From Parietichytrium sp. I65-24A (Eukaryota; Sar; Bigyra; Thraustochytrida; Thraustochytriidae): a DNA stretch of 64,000 bases. The DNA lies in assembly GCA_012862575.1 (NCBI GenBank), contig BLSF01000014.1, forward strand, positions 558,001-622,000, in the 5' to 3' direction. A program made the position numbers and the translations under genes. The notes beneath the pieces are model-generated. The model was not told where the DNA came from, ran no database searches, and worked only from the letters and a program-made list of their open reading frames with translations. Below are positions 49,840 through 63,464 of this stretch, piece after piece (the first letter of the stretch is position 1; every line of letters begins with the position of its first letter).

Positions 49840-51316
49840 TCCGCCACGCCCCTCTTCCCCGACCGCGTATCTCGCCAAAGCGCACCTGTTCCCCTCCGAA
49901 AACGGAAACCTTCGCTGGATGACCAAAACTTTCCACGGTTTTCAGCGGGAAGAACGCCTCGCCGCCAGACGTGCGCCCAAACCTGTCAGACGATGCTTGC
50001 GCTGACGTCTTCGAGACGCGAACAGCTAGATCGCGAGTCGCCAGTCTTCGTTCCGTGCAACGTTCAAATGGCTCAAGAAAGACGTTATGTGTGCACCTCT
50101 CAGAGGCTCTGTGGCACTGAAATTATAGTACTCGGCAACACTACTCATAGCCGAGCACGTCAGAATAGGTCGGGGGAGTTGTTGCTGTGCTTGTTTTCGG
50201 AGTGTTTGTTGTTGTTGTTCACTGGTACTTAATATGTAGAGCTTTCTGACTGTGAATGTACATAGAATCAACCGAGCCACGCTGAATCTTCTTCGGCTTT
50301 TGGCTTTTGAGGTGCAAAGCTGCCTCGTCGCGCGTTTGTTCCGAAATCATTTGCTGCGCTGAGCTCCAATTTACCTCTTTCCTTCTCAATGAAAACTGCT
50401 CGGCATTCCCGCGAGTCCGAGGTTTCAGGTCATCCTGCCTCCTTTCTTTGATCAAGACAAAAGAGGCCTTATTCAGGAACTTTGTTTCACAAGCGCAGAG
50501 AAGGTAAAATTAGAGGTTTGGAGAATGACAAGTCTCATAAATGCATTTTGACAGACCACCTCTTTCCAATCTCTGCTTCCCTTGTCATCATCGCTGCACG
50601 ATATGCAAGCACGAAATATTGAATCTTGAGAAGCTCGCGACTAACAGCGCAAACAAAAACAGATTGATTGGTTTTTAATGCGGTGATTACTCGTGTGGTC
50701 CACAGCATGAACCAAACGATTGCCTTTTGTAAACTGTCAACTAACTCTTCAATCTCTCTCAAAATCAAAACGCGTTCACAAGTTACCGTTACCGGACATA
50801 TTTGCTAAGAGTAAGAGTAGCGAGTGTTGCGCGTTCTATTGATTAGTATAGGAGCTCGTCAGAAGCTAATAATGTTAGAACGAGAAGCGACAACCAAACA
50901 GCAAATCACTATGACTTACTTTTTCAACCTTTCAACCTTTGCTTTTGTGGTACTTTTGGCTCGTGAATTTGGAGAAAAGAATCTCAGTCGCGAGATACGC
51001 GGCAGAGATTGGCCGATGATTTTCATAGGCCACCATTGTTGGCACAGTAGCTGTACACGTTTGCTGCGAATAGACATGCTCTAGCTGCTTTCGCGTGGGC
51101 CTATCTCGTGGATTGGTCCGCAGAGACTGACTGGGTGGTTGGTTGTGACTGTGAGCTCGGGAAAGCTAAGCGCACATCAAGTCTTGTGACATGAAATAGC
51201 TCCAAGTTCGAGCTAGGCTTCTGTTTTTGTAATCTAGTGTAGATGAGAGATGGTCGGTGTGTAGCTTCCGGCTGACGGCCACGTTTTGACGCAGGCTGCG
51301 AGCGTCTCGGCGCGAA
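49840..51316. other. Spacer upstream of the kinase and the disordered protein gene
   Basis: A bidirectional promoter region with no coding sequence supported. A minus-strand open reading from 51847 to 51101 overlaps the next gene and is taken as its antisense shadow. Confidence 0.5.
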
Positions 51317-52222
51317 ATGGCAAACTTCTTGCAGCACAGAGAGCACATTCGTGCGAGACAACAAAGCGCGCGAGGCGAAGCGCGAGCTCCACAGTGGAAG
51401 AGCGCCAAAGATGTCGTTCTCGAGAGCGTGAGGATCGACGATGAATACAAACGAATGCAAGGCGACATTGCGCTTCGGCACCGAGGAAGGCCACACTCGA
51501 AAGAGCGCCCCGCCGAAGGCAGACCTCCACGCGTTGAGGGCAGACGCAGAAGCACTCAGGGCATAGGGAATCAGCTCCTGCACGACAGCTTCACGATCAA
51601 CAGAGCTGCCATTTTGCATCACGATGATCTTCCGGCAGTTCAGACTCCAGCATGTCTGCCGATGAGGACTCGCACCATTTCCCGGCCTTCGAGTGCGCTG
51701 CAAAGCCGCGTAACCGAGAGACGCGAGATTCGAAAGAAGAGGCCAGTTTCCGCTCAGCAGCCAAGGTCTGGCGGAAAGATTCAAACCGACAGCGAAGCTC
51801 AAGCGAGACCTGTGGAGAGCGTTGAAGAGCTCAAGCGGTCCATTCACTTGATCCTCTCGCGAGATGGCTTCAAAACCAATATTTCGTCAGTCTCAGAAAA
51901 TGCAAAGTCTAAGAGCGGTGAAGCAATGCAAGAAGACACTCTAGAAAACGAAGGGACCAGCAAAGCGGAAGAGTCGGACCAAGCGTTGAGTGTCCAGGTT
52001 CGCTTTCAAACAAATCTCGGCTTTGTTCAGGAAATAAGTGAGCGATCTCCTCTCGAATGCTGGTCCATTGACGATGAGAACGGCCTTGAAGTGGAGGAGT
52101 GGTTCCGTGACCCCGAAGTGAGGAATGGTGATGAAGACAACGGTTCCGACTCGTCTGATGAAAGCAGTAGCGAATGCACGAGTAGCGACGAAGAGAGCTC
52201 GTCGAGCGGTGACGATCACTAG
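51317..52222 (+). CDS. Disordered basic/acidic protein of unknown function
   Basis: A 301-residue protein. The first 150 residues are rich in Arg, Gln and Ser (RARQQSARGEARAPQ, RVTERREIRKKRPVSAQQ). A short helical part at about 168-185 (VEELKRSIHLILSRDGF) is the most ordered-looking element. The last 60 residues are Asp/Glu/Ser-rich (SSDESSSECTSSDEESSSS). No membrane segment, signal peptide or known domain. The plus-strand reading is preferred over the overlapping antisense one because it is bounded by non-coding spacer, has a clean ATG, and ends with the acidic tail common in this genome. Modest confidence. Confidence 0.55.
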   Translation: MANFLQHREHIRARQQSARGEARAPQWKSAKDVVLESVRIDDEYKRMQGDIALRHRGRPHSKERPAEGRPPRVEGRRRSTQGIGNQLLHDSFTINRAAILHHDDLPAVQTPACLPMRTRTISRPSSALQSRVTERREIRKKRPVSAQQPRSGGKIQTDSEAQARPVESVEELKRSIHLILSRDGFKTNISSVSENAKSKSGEAMQEDTLENEGTSKAEESDQALSVQVRFQTNLGFVQEISERSPLECWSIDDENGLEVEEWFRDPEVRNGDEDNGSDSSDESSSECTSSDEESSSSGDDH

Positions 52223-52649
52223 GCAGCGAGCATATTGTGGGTTTCTAGATGTGGTATCTTAAGAAACGTGTGATACATGCTTTTTATTATTTAGTTTGTG
52301 ATCTGTAGAACTTGCGATCAATTTTGTTGCACAACCGTTTTTTTAATGTTCTATAAAAAATCAACTTTTCAGAACGCCGCCGTCTGCTGCAAGAAACGAA
52401 CGAGGGAACCCCTCGGTTGCGAACAGAGATACAGTGCCCCAAGTTCAGAACAAACTAACTTTTGCACTTTTTTGCGAGAAGACGTTGTGAAAATGTACCC
52501 TGGGATTGGCGAACTCAACGGCGATGATGTTTCGTTGAGATGAGCATGAGCATGACATATATGTCACTTTGAACAACTACTGGTACAAGCTCATTTTACT
52601 TGAAAGTCAATTTCTTGAGCAAGGAAGAAGGAGAGACGCCCATTTCGCT
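52223..52649. other. Short spacer between converging genes
   Basis: AT-rich 3' flanks of the disordered protein gene and the O-fucosyltransferase gene; an AATGTTCTATAAAAAATC-type AT stretch lies at 52335-52355. Nothing else seen. Confidence 0.5.
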
Positions 52650-54320
52650 CTATCCAAGCGGGTCGTAAACGAACTCCCAAGCGTCCTTGTACTCACGGCC
52701 CCAATATGGATGCCCGCCACCATACGCTCCATTCAGATGAGACCATTCAGGGCCGCCAAAGTACCTCATGTAGTCATACGGATAGTTGGACTGAGCCTCG
52801 AGGATGAGCTTCTGACCGACATCGTGCATGTACCCTCGAATACGGTGAATGTACCCAGAAAAAGTTGATTTCCTCGTACCAACAAAAACCCTGGCGCGCG
52901 CACAGACCAAGCTCTCAATACAACCAATCCAAATATCAGGTGTGTCTTTGCCAAGAAGTTCGTCGAAGAAGTCGCTCAAGAAGTACACGTTGTCGCGTCC
53001 CCATTCCGCTTTCATCGGCTCAAACCAAGTGTGGCTCGCTCTTGTCACCATCGCATGAGGGTCTGCCCAGTACTTTTTAGTCTCCTTCTCGTTACTGAGC
53101 TCGTCAGTGCTAATGTAAATCTTTTCACCAGGCTTGAAAAGGCGCTTAGTATTCTCTACAATGCCCTCGGCAGGAGTCCAGGCTTCTTTGAATTGAAACT
53201 CGTTGCGTCGAATGTGCAGGCAGCTAAACTCAAAATCCCCAAGTTTGTTGATAATCCTTTCAGCTCGTTCCAGAATATCCTCCCGGAAGTGCACATGATC
53301 TCGGATAATGCGCTTTACTCTGCGGCCCAGCTGTGGGTCGCGAAAGTATACGAATGTGTAAAAGTGGCCAAGAAGATTGTGTGGAAAGTGCATGATGCGC
53401 GAATTTTCAATGATTGGCGAGTCCACATTGAATGAGGTCAACCTACGGGAGAACTCTTTGAACCAATTCGATTCCGCGCGAGAAAAGTCAGCTCCTTGGC
53501 CTGTACGAAGGTTTTGGCCATTCTCAGGACAGTTTGGAATGCAGTATACAACTTGGCCACCAATCATGTCCTTCCGCCAGTGTTTGCCGGTGTCGTAAAC
53601 GCCAGGCATCTGTGCCAATCCTTCAAAATAGCGGTCAAGTGAGGAATGGATTTTCCCGGCACTAGGCCTCTCCTTCTGAAACCTTCCAAAGTCGACCAAG
53701 TCGAAAAATTCGTCGTATGTGACAGCAGAGATTCCGCGACGAAGATCTTCGTAATCAAAGTAGCTCGCCAAGGAGCTCTTTCCCCTCAGATACATGTCCA
53801 TCTCCGGAGGCATCACCAGGGTTCGGTTCAACGCCACGGCAAGAGCGGCGGCCATCTCCAGGCTCATACGAATGTTGTTGAATCCTCCGCGCCAAGGGCT
53901 AAACGTAATAAACTTCTCCCTTGGAGGAATGGGGTCTTTTGGCCATTTCGGCTTGGTTTCAAGCCAATACCTCGAATTTCGTCGAAACAACAGTTCGCGA
54001 ACTAGCGCGTCGTTCTCCATTGTCAACTCTTCATGCAGCTTGGTCCCGTTAAAGTACTTATCATCAGCTGGATCGTCCGTGGGCAGCGAGAGGGTTCCTT
54101 TCACATCGGGACCATTCGGCACCAAATTCTGCTCCCTCTCGACAACTCCTCTGCTCCATCGCAGCATTTGCTCTTCCTTTTCCCGCAGTCTGTTTCGCAA
54201 ATAGTCCACAGAGACCGTCTCTCCATTGCTGGTCACCGATGCATACATGAACAGCAATGCAAACCCTCCCACTATACCAACGGCCAGCAGAAACCGTAAG
54301 TACGTGGTTTGCGCCGACAT
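52650..54320 (-). CDS. GDP-fucose protein O-fucosyltransferase-like glycosyltransferase
   Basis: A 556-residue type II membrane protein: a short cytosolic tail, a single helix (FLLAVGIVGGFALLFMYAS at about residues 9-27) and a lumenal catalytic domain from about 130. Family landmarks: FSPWRGGFNNIRMSLEMA, the GDP-fucose-binding HIRR motif (FSCLHIRRNEF), and the C-terminal GTRKSTFSGYIHRIRGYM, close to the FSGYIHR element of plant O-fucosyltransferase-family (DUF246) proteins. It should transfer fucose from GDP-fucose to Ser/Thr in the Golgi or ER lumen. The frame is open to 54416. ATGs lie at 54338 and 54320. I use 54320 (MSAQTTYLRF), but 54338 is equally possible. The acceptor protein is unknown. 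Confidence 0.85.
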   Translation of the reverse strand: MSAQTTYLRFLLAVGIVGGFALLFMYASVTSNGETVSVDYLRNRLREKEEQMLRWSRGVVEREQNLVPNGPDVKGTLSLPTDDPADDKYFNGTKLHEELTMENDALVRELLFRRNSRYWLETKPKWPKDPIPPREKFITFSPWRGGFNNIRMSLEMAAALAVALNRTLVMPPEMDMYLRGKSSLASYFDYEDLRRGISAVTYDEFFDLVDFGRFQKERPSAGKIHSSLDRYFEGLAQMPGVYDTGKHWRKDMIGGQVVYCIPNCPENGQNLRTGQGADFSRAESNWFKEFSRRLTSFNVDSPIIENSRIMHFPHNLLGHFYTFVYFRDPQLGRRVKRIIRDHVHFREDILERAERIINKLGDFEFSCLHIRRNEFQFKEAWTPAEGIVENTKRLFKPGEKIYISTDELSNEKETKKYWADPHAMVTRASHTWFEPMKAEWGRDNVYFLSDFFDELLGKDTPDIWIGCIESLVCARARVFVGTRKSTFSGYIHRIRGYMHDVGQKLILEAQSNYPYDYMRYFGGPEWSHLNGAYGGGHPYWGREYKDAWEFVYDPLG

Positions 54321-55112
54321 CCTCGCTCCGCCGCGCATTTTACCGCCACCGCGCGCGGACACTTTCCGCCCAGAGCAGCTACTGATCGGGCGATACGGTG
54401 ATCGGCAGGCAGCCAACGCGCGCGCGATTCACCGGGACCTGCGCAGGTCTTCCGCGCCCAACGCCAACGCGACCAGATGGGACGCGCCACGCGTTGCAGT
54501 TCCGGACAAATTTGGTCCTGCACACAACCCCATGGAGAGCTACAGTTTAGACTGAGTGAACACTATCGAGGGGATGAGTCTTGGGGAGTATGGTTTCGTC
54601 TAGCACGCCGTATGATGAGGTGGAGTAAGGGTCGGGAGTTGAGCAGTAAGAGAGTGCTAGAGGTAGGGAGATGTGGGTGATAATAGTGACACCCTGGGTG
54701 ACGAGGCTTGAGGCTGCGTGGCGTCGCGAGTTTTTAATCTGTTTGATTTTGGAAGAACGGACAAAATTTGTCCTGGAGTTTCGGCCTAAGAAGGAATGCG
54801 GGGAAAGATCCATATGCATGGATACCATTTACAATAAGACATTCGAATTTTGAATTTTGTTCGACAGCACTGCCGAAAATATTTGTGCTCTGTCGCACAC
54901 TCACTCACTCAACAGTCTCAACAGTACGCGAGTACCCCAGCAACTAGGTCCTCGGCTAGTTGCAATTTGCCGTTTCGCGAACATCGGCTCAATATCGCTC
55001 GCGTTTAAGCCAAGTTCAAGTATAACTTGCCACTGTTTCGGGTACGTGAGGCATAGACGCTCAAGCAAGTGTTCGAGTTGGCATAACTCGTCAGCATTGC
55101 GGCAGAACGGAA
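54321..55112. other. Promoter spacer between divergent genes
   Basis: The 5' part is the leader of the glycosyltransferase gene; from about 54900 it is the promoter of the DEK_C gene. It contains short ORFs with no family features. Nothing else seen. Confidence 0.5.
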
Positions 55113-56381
55113 ATGGCGGACGAGGGCTCAGGGTTGGAGAAGAAGGGAGATTATTCGTACGATGATAGTGAGTAAGTTAACTTTGGGCAGGGTTCGGTTT
55201 GGTCTCAGCTGGACGGTTTGATGGAAGAAGAGTCTAATGTGTTTGACAGACAGCACGCTGCCACGCAGAGCTTGCTGCAGAGCCTTGGTGTTGGCCGACG
55301 AAAGTCCACGCTTTCGAAGGAAGAGGTGAGTTTGTGATAAGACTAGTGCGAACGGGAATGGCAGTCAATTGCGAAATCATTCTGCCGCAGCTGATGGGCT
55401 ACAGGGTCTAACGCGCGAGCATGCTTGATAGGTGTACAAATTAGCTATGGAGAAGGTGCTGTCGAAGACGGACTTGATCGGGGTGAATCCGAAGAAAATC
55501 CGCGAAGAGCTCGAAGCGGAGCAGGATGCCTCACTGGAGCACATGAGCGTAGAGATTAGGTGGGTTTTTCTTGTCACAACAAGCTATTCTGAACTTGACT
55601 ATGACCTCTCACTGACGCATTCGGTCTTGTTATTTCTTTGACACTCAGGAAAGCTGTGATGGCAGCTCGAACATCGAAAAGTTCATCAGACTCCGTCACA
55701 AACGAAGAAAAAGCTCATGAATCAGCGCACAGCACGAGTGGCGGAAGCGGCCCCAAGGCAGCGGTATTGGGACACCTTGGCAAACAGGAAGACGCACCGC
55801 AAACGAGCGGAACAGTAGATCTCACGACTGTCACCACAAAGTTGGAGGGAGGTCCATCGTCTATCGACGCGAAGATCGGACTTGAAGCCGGTTCTTCGCA
55901 GGAGTCGCAGGACGTGACGAAATTGGAGGCTGTAGACTGTCGTCACGTGCGGGGGAAGGAGGGCACAAACGAATGCATGCCGCTAATTTTTCCCAAATCA
56001 CTGGCAGGAAAAAGCACGGTCCCAGTTCTTGTGGAGATCAGAAACGAGGGAAGTGCGGAGCCGGCGCTGGATTTTCGTGGAGACTCAGGATCGATTGGGA
56101 GAGTTCAGATGATGACGTCTTCCGGGGAGTGGGATCAGCCTCTGATGACTAAAAAGCGCAAGCTCATTTCGACCAACAGCAAGGTGTGGGCACAACATGC
56201 TGGTCGGAATTTCGGGAAAGGGAGTAAAATGCAACTTGATATTAAAGGACACAAGTACATGGGCGTCATGATGCCGAGTAGCGTGACGCTCCTGTCCGTC
56301 TCTGTTAGCAACCAGAAGGAGGCGAAGGTAAACGGTGTTTTCAACCACTACCTGAAAGTGAACGGCGAGGAAGGGGAGTGA
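55113..56381 (+). CDS. DEK C-terminal domain-like protein, four exons
   Basis: Exons 55113-55171, 55250-55325, 55432-55559 and 55649-56381 are joined through introns of 78, 106 and 89 nt with donors GTAAGT, GTGAGT and GTGGGT and acceptors ACAG, ATAG and TCAG. All four exons are open, and the phases 2, 0 and 2 agree. The product is 331 residues. Residues 46-92 (VYKLAMEKVLSKTDLI, NPKKIREELEAE, EIRKAV) match the DEK_C helical domain that binds DNA or protein in chromatin factors. A long linker follows, then a conserved-looking C-terminal part from about 270 (GKGSKMQLDIKGHKYMGVMMPSSV) that I cannot assign. This is the most intron-dense gene here. The first exon is the least certain part, as it is chosen by frame consistency. 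Confidence 0.75.
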
Positions 56382-56879
56382 ACTTGCGCAAGCTAGCCGC
56401 CTGAAGTCATTTTGTATGGCGCGATTTCGACTGCGGACGAAGATCGGCACACTTGTTTGCAGCTGCGGTCTACAATTGCGCGAATGCAGTTGTGAGCAAG
56501 CATTCGAAAGCCGGGTCAGATAAAGCGCTAAAAATTGTGTATTTGATTACTTGCAACTCTCAATCCTTTTCATTTCAAATATTATAAATCGCTCTTACTC
56601 CAGCAAGGCAGGACACTCCCCCGCAACCCGGGCTGGTGGGAGAACCTTCGCGAAACGTTACCAGCGAGAGCAGGATCCCACCGGCCGGAGCAGAAGCGCA
56701 AGCGGCGGAGACAGCGGGAGGTGGTTAGATTTTTTACTTGCTCATAATTGTACATTTTGAGTTTAACAAAAAGTAGATAATAAAAAGGGCAAGAGCACAA
56801 GTGGGAAACAGAGAAAGTTTTCTTTCCAAGAGATAAGGGAACTAGTTACAAAAGACGCTTGCTACACACCGCGTCGCGT
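56382..56879. other. 3' flank spacer between DEK_C and histone H4 genes
   Basis: No coding sequence. I see no clear histone-type stem-loop in the 80 bases after the H4 stop (minus strand, 56879 downward), so H4 mRNA is probably polyadenylated here. Confidence 0.45.
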
Positions 56880-59660
<2,781 letters not shown>

Positions 59661-60956
59661 TTCCTGACGTTTTGTGGCCATGTACTCATCATTCCTCTGT
59701 ATTGAAAACACATTCTTCCCATTTTGAAATCAATTTTCTCTTCTTTACCCGGACATCCGAATTCACAACTGAGTGCAGCTTGCTTGATGGCTTTCCCTTG
59801 GTTGTTTGATTGTTTGCTTTGCACTTTACGAGCCTGAAATTCGCCAAATAACAAAATAATGGTTTTCTTTCTGGGAGTTTTCTCCCTCTCTTTCGTCGTC
59901 TTTTCTCTCTTTTTCTTCATTCTCAACCACTACTCTAATTGCTATCATCGATGCTACTATGGCTGCTTCTCTGATCTTAGTACCGGTACCGTTACCCGAA
60001 TTCACTAGTACCTCTTCTCATAAATACCGGTATCTAAACCTAATTATACTAGTCCTGACCACTCTCAACGTGAATTTCGTGTGGAGTAGGTTTATTAAGG
60101 ACTTTGCTATCATAACATATTCACTATGTAAAGTGCTATTATGCGCGTTGTTACGTAGCCGAGGCTTACCCAGTACATAGGTTCTTGAATAGTACACATT
60201 TAGTGGTAGCAAACGGTAGCTATTGTGTTAATCAGTTCCATAGTTGGGTGCGAAGAACCCGACGTTTAGGGCAGTAATAATCTAGAATTTAGAGTAGTAA
60301 CGCCGAGCCGTATCTTTGCTACAGACTCTGAGTACAGTACTTACCGCCCTATGAACTCTTAATTAAAAGTGGTAGCGGAGACACCTCAAACCCATCATGC
60401 CAAGGCTTGTGCGCTCAGCCGCACCAACCAAAAACAAGACCGAGTCTCGTCTTCCATATCTTATTATAGTAATATATGGCGTAAATACAATTCGTGTATG
60501 ACCAGCGCCACTCCGAGAGGTTCGTACCTACGATCCACTTCCTACTCCATTTCTACCCCAAACGATACCCCTCTCACAAGAAGAGACCTGCTTACAAAGC
60601 AATCTTATCATCGACCCTATCCTTCCTCCTATAACCCCATCCATAAGCCTCCTTACCACCCTCCCTGCATCCGAGACCTGCTAAACTTTCACCTATACAC
60701 CTCCTATTCACCAGGTATTGCAACCCACACACTTCAATTTACCACAGCTGGTAACAACCTATCCTCCAACCAGGTCAAACACTAGCAAACAACAGCTTGT
60801 GCGATGCGCGTAGGGCACTGATAGGCGTTGTGGTAAGATAGGTCATGGTGCAATGCTGAAACGAAAGGACTATTGATCTGAAACGATTGCGAAGAGAAGA
60901 GAGGACCTGCGGAAACGAATGGAAACAACACAGAGAGAGAAGAAGAAATAAGAGGA

Positions 60957-60995
<39 letters not shown>

Positions 60996-61176
60996 CGCGA
61001 GTGACTTAAAAGGAGCAGTCCCATAATTGGGAACCAAAATTAATAAATAAAAGTGCGAAGTTGGCGCTGGAAAAAGTGCGAGGTTGGCGAGGTGTCAAAG
61101 GCCGGTGAACAAGTGGAAACATTAAGACGTTAACACGTGGACAAGTGGGCAAGTGGACAAGTGGGGAGGTGGGCCA
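59661..61176. other. Spacer between H3 and the MFS transporter gene
   Basis: TACCGGTACC-type palindromes occur at about 59980-60030 and AGTACAGTACTTACC near 60330-60346. The run (GA)n at 60962-60989 lies about 190 bases before the MFS start. Short AAGTGGACAAGTGG repeats at 61137-61165 lie directly before the start codon. The 138-codon reading at 60369-60785 is not convincing. Confidence 0.5.
60962..60989. repeat. (GA)n microsatellite upstream of the MFS gene
   Basis: Fourteen GA units, similar in nature to that in the SERCA leader, 190 bases before an ATG. Confidence 0.85.
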
Positions 61177-62742
61177 ATGGCAGCTCGAGATGGGCAAGTA
61201 CCGCTGCTGCGGGGCGGGCGAAAGCGGAATGCGGTCAGGGAGAAGATTGGGCTAAAGTCGATGTCGTCGATGGTGGTGGTGAGCTTGGGGTTGGTCGGCA
61301 TGGTGGAGTACTCGCTGGTGATGCCGTCGATGAACGAATTTGTGGTGAAGAGATTAAACTCCACGGATCTCATGTACGGGGTGAGCATGGCCATGTTCTC
61401 GCTGGCAAGAGTGTCATTTATGCCGGTGCTTGGGGTTTGGAGCGACAGGAGACCCATGCTCGAACCGTTCCTGTTCAGTGTGTGCCTGGGAATAGTTGGA
61501 AACTTTATGTACGGCTGCGCGGAATGGGCTGAGAACGTGTGGCTTGTTGTTCTTGGCCGCGCTCTGGTGGGCATGGGCGCTGCCAATTCCACCCTCAGCA
61601 TGAGTTACATCACGCGAATCACAAACAGCGAAACTCGAACCAAGGCTCTCGCAACGCTGAACGGAATCAACCTAATGGGGATCGTCCTCGGGCCTGCAAC
61701 AAACGTTCTGATTGATTTTAGATGGGAAGCCCCGAAAAACTCAATCTTTCGCGGGCTTGTGTTCGACAAATTCACAAATCCCGGCTGGACGATGTTTATC
61801 CTTCTTATCTTCATATTCGCTCTCTTGCTCTGCTGTTTCAAGGAGCCCCCAAAGCCTACCCACGAAGGCTTTGATGACGAAGAGGAGGACTTGGAGGATC
61901 TTTACCACGAAAGCTACGATCGCCCGAACGGAAGCGACCACGACACCACTCGGACAAGATCAACGTCGTCCATCAGTTTGGCTGACCTGGAAACCAGGCT
62001 ATTTACGGAGAGCCAGGCTACTAGCTGGAATACAGTGTTCAAACGGCTTTTCTTCGCGGATGGATTGTGGATTCACTTTGCTATCTCGTTCACGAGCTCT
62101 TTCATACTCGCGGACCTGGAGACTTCTCTCCCGAAACTCACAAACGTATTCTTTAACTGGGACACCCTGCAAATCTCCATTATGTATGCAGCAATTGGAA
62201 TTCTCACGGCACTCGCACTTATAACAACCGGAATTCTCAGCAAATCATGCAGTGACCGCAGCTTCATCGTCTCTGGCAACATAATGTTTGGAATTGGCCT
62301 CATTCTCGGATGCATTTTCCTCAGGAGGCACCCGCCACTTGCCTCCTTTGCGGCAATCTCCTGCGCGCTGGTCTTGGCCGCACCTCTTACGGAAAGCCCA
62401 AATCTTGCATTCTACTCGAAGCGGCTCCAGGGAGAAAAGGATGCGATTCCACACCTTGGTCTGTTCATCGGCTTTATACAAGCCAACAATGCCGTAGCGA
62501 GGACTCTGGCACCACTGTACTCTGGCTGGGCTCTCATGTTCTCGGAGACTGTTGGGGACTTTCTTCCAGTGTACCTGGGGCCCGCCATCATGTGGAGCGT
62601 CGCGGCCACCGCCCTTGCACTTCGGTATAGGGCACTAAAGATTCACAAGAAACCTGTTTTGCAAAGAGCACCTTCCGTCGCGAGCTTTACAAGCTTTGAG
62701 AGCATCATGCAAAGCCCCCTTCTTTCACCAGTTTCAAGGTAG
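61177..62742 (+). CDS. MFS transporter of the MFSD8/CLN7 type
   Basis: A 521-residue protein from the ATG at 61177; the frame is open from 61153 but that start is GTG. Twelve hydrophobic helices lie in two halves of six. The first half holds EYSLVMPSMNEF, the MFS-type GVWSDRRP loop and the helix 4-5 stretch LGRALVGMGAANSTLSMSYI, which resemble the MFSD8 group (lysosomal membrane protein CLN7, a chloride or anion carrier). An acidic central loop (residues 223-262, EGFDDEEEDLEDLYHESYD) separates the halves. A hydrophobic-acidic motif in such a loop often directs lysosomal sorting. A polyamine/sugar MFS is an alternative. No introns seen. Confidence 0.8.
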   Translation: MAARDGQVPLLRGGRKRNAVREKIGLKSMSSMVVVSLGLVGMVEYSLVMPSMNEFVVKRLNSTDLMYGVSMAMFSLARVSFMPVLGVWSDRRPMLEPFLFSVCLGIVGNFMYGCAEWAENVWLVVLGRALVGMGAANSTLSMSYITRITNSETRTKALATLNGINLMGIVLGPATNVLIDFRWEAPKNSIFRGLVFDKFTNPGWTMFILLIFIFALLLCCFKEPPKPTHEGFDDEEEDLEDLYHESYDRPNGSDHDTTRTRSTSSISLADLETRLFTESQATSWNTVFKRLFFADGLWIHFAISFTSSFILADLETSLPKLTNVFFNWDTLQISIMYAAIGILTALALITTGILSKSCSDRSFIVSGNIMFGIGLILGCIFLRRHPPLASFAAISCALVLAAPLTESPNLAFYSKRLQGEKDAIPHLGLFIGFIQANNAVARTLAPLYSGWALMFSETVGDFLPVYLGPAIMWSVAATALALRYRALKIHKKPVLQRAPSVASFTSFESIMQSPLLSPVSR

Positions 62743-62795
62743 TGGAGGCAAAGATAGGCAAAGGTAAAAATTGGAAATAAGTGTTAGTCTATAAC

Positions 62796-63226
62796 TTAAA
62801 GGGGGGGATACCTTATCCCGCACAAAATGGACATTTTGCAAGAGTCTTAGCAAAATGACGTAATTGTTTTCCTTAGGAAGCTTTTTTCAAAAATCAGACC
62901 TCGATTATTCGAACTGGAGAAACTCGAGTAGGACTTTCAATAAGACCCCGAAATAGAAATACCTAATAAATAATAAGACCTATTTTCTGTTTTTCATACA
63001 AAACTTTCCGCCCTGGTTTCGCAGATGCCCAAAAAATATTTTTTTGAATAATATCAAATAGGTAGAGAACAGGGAGCACGTTCAGATCAAAATACTGCAA
63101 TTCAGACATTCTATATGAATTCAGGTATCCTTAGCAGAGCAGGAATGAGGATTCCCGACTCGGTAAGATCACCACCAACTTCCAAGGAACAACGAACCGC
63201 GCGGAATAAGGTACCCCCGCCTTTAA
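62796..63226. mobile_element. Short TTAA-flanked terminal inverted repeat element (MITE-like)
   Basis: TTAA at 62796-62799 and 63223-63226 flank a 423-base AT-rich interior. Each end reads inward as AGGSGGGGRTACCTTAT from the TTAA, followed by YCCGC: 22 bases with three differences. Perfect TTAA duplication and GGG-type ends are typical of piggyBac-superfamily elements. No transposase is encoded inside. A piggyBac-like transposase end lies 240 bases to the right. Either this is a non-autonomous member, or the left end marks the start of a larger element that includes the transposase. Confidence 0.75.
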
Positions 63227-63464
63227 TCCAAACGTAGTGTTCGTGCTGTGTACATGCTGATTTTCTACCATTTGCTATTGTAAAACATAGGATTCCTCCC
63301 CCTTACATTTCATTAACTTAAAACCTATAACGAGCTTGTAAGCTGGCCTTGACTACATCAAATGAATAGGAGTCTTACTTTGAAGAAATAATTGTCCTTT
63401 TTAGTAGTGCATCGTTTTGGCCGCTGGATCCTGTGTTTCACTTCGTTTTCGAGTGCTCGAGCCG

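Noticed and set aside
51101-51847. 248-codon minus-strand open reading
   Set aside because: Antisense to the disordered protein gene; the plus-strand frame has the acidic tail and is the better candidate.
60369-60785. 138-codon plus-strand open reading
   Set aside because: Pro/Tyr/Ser-rich with no motif, in a region of palindromic spacer repeats.
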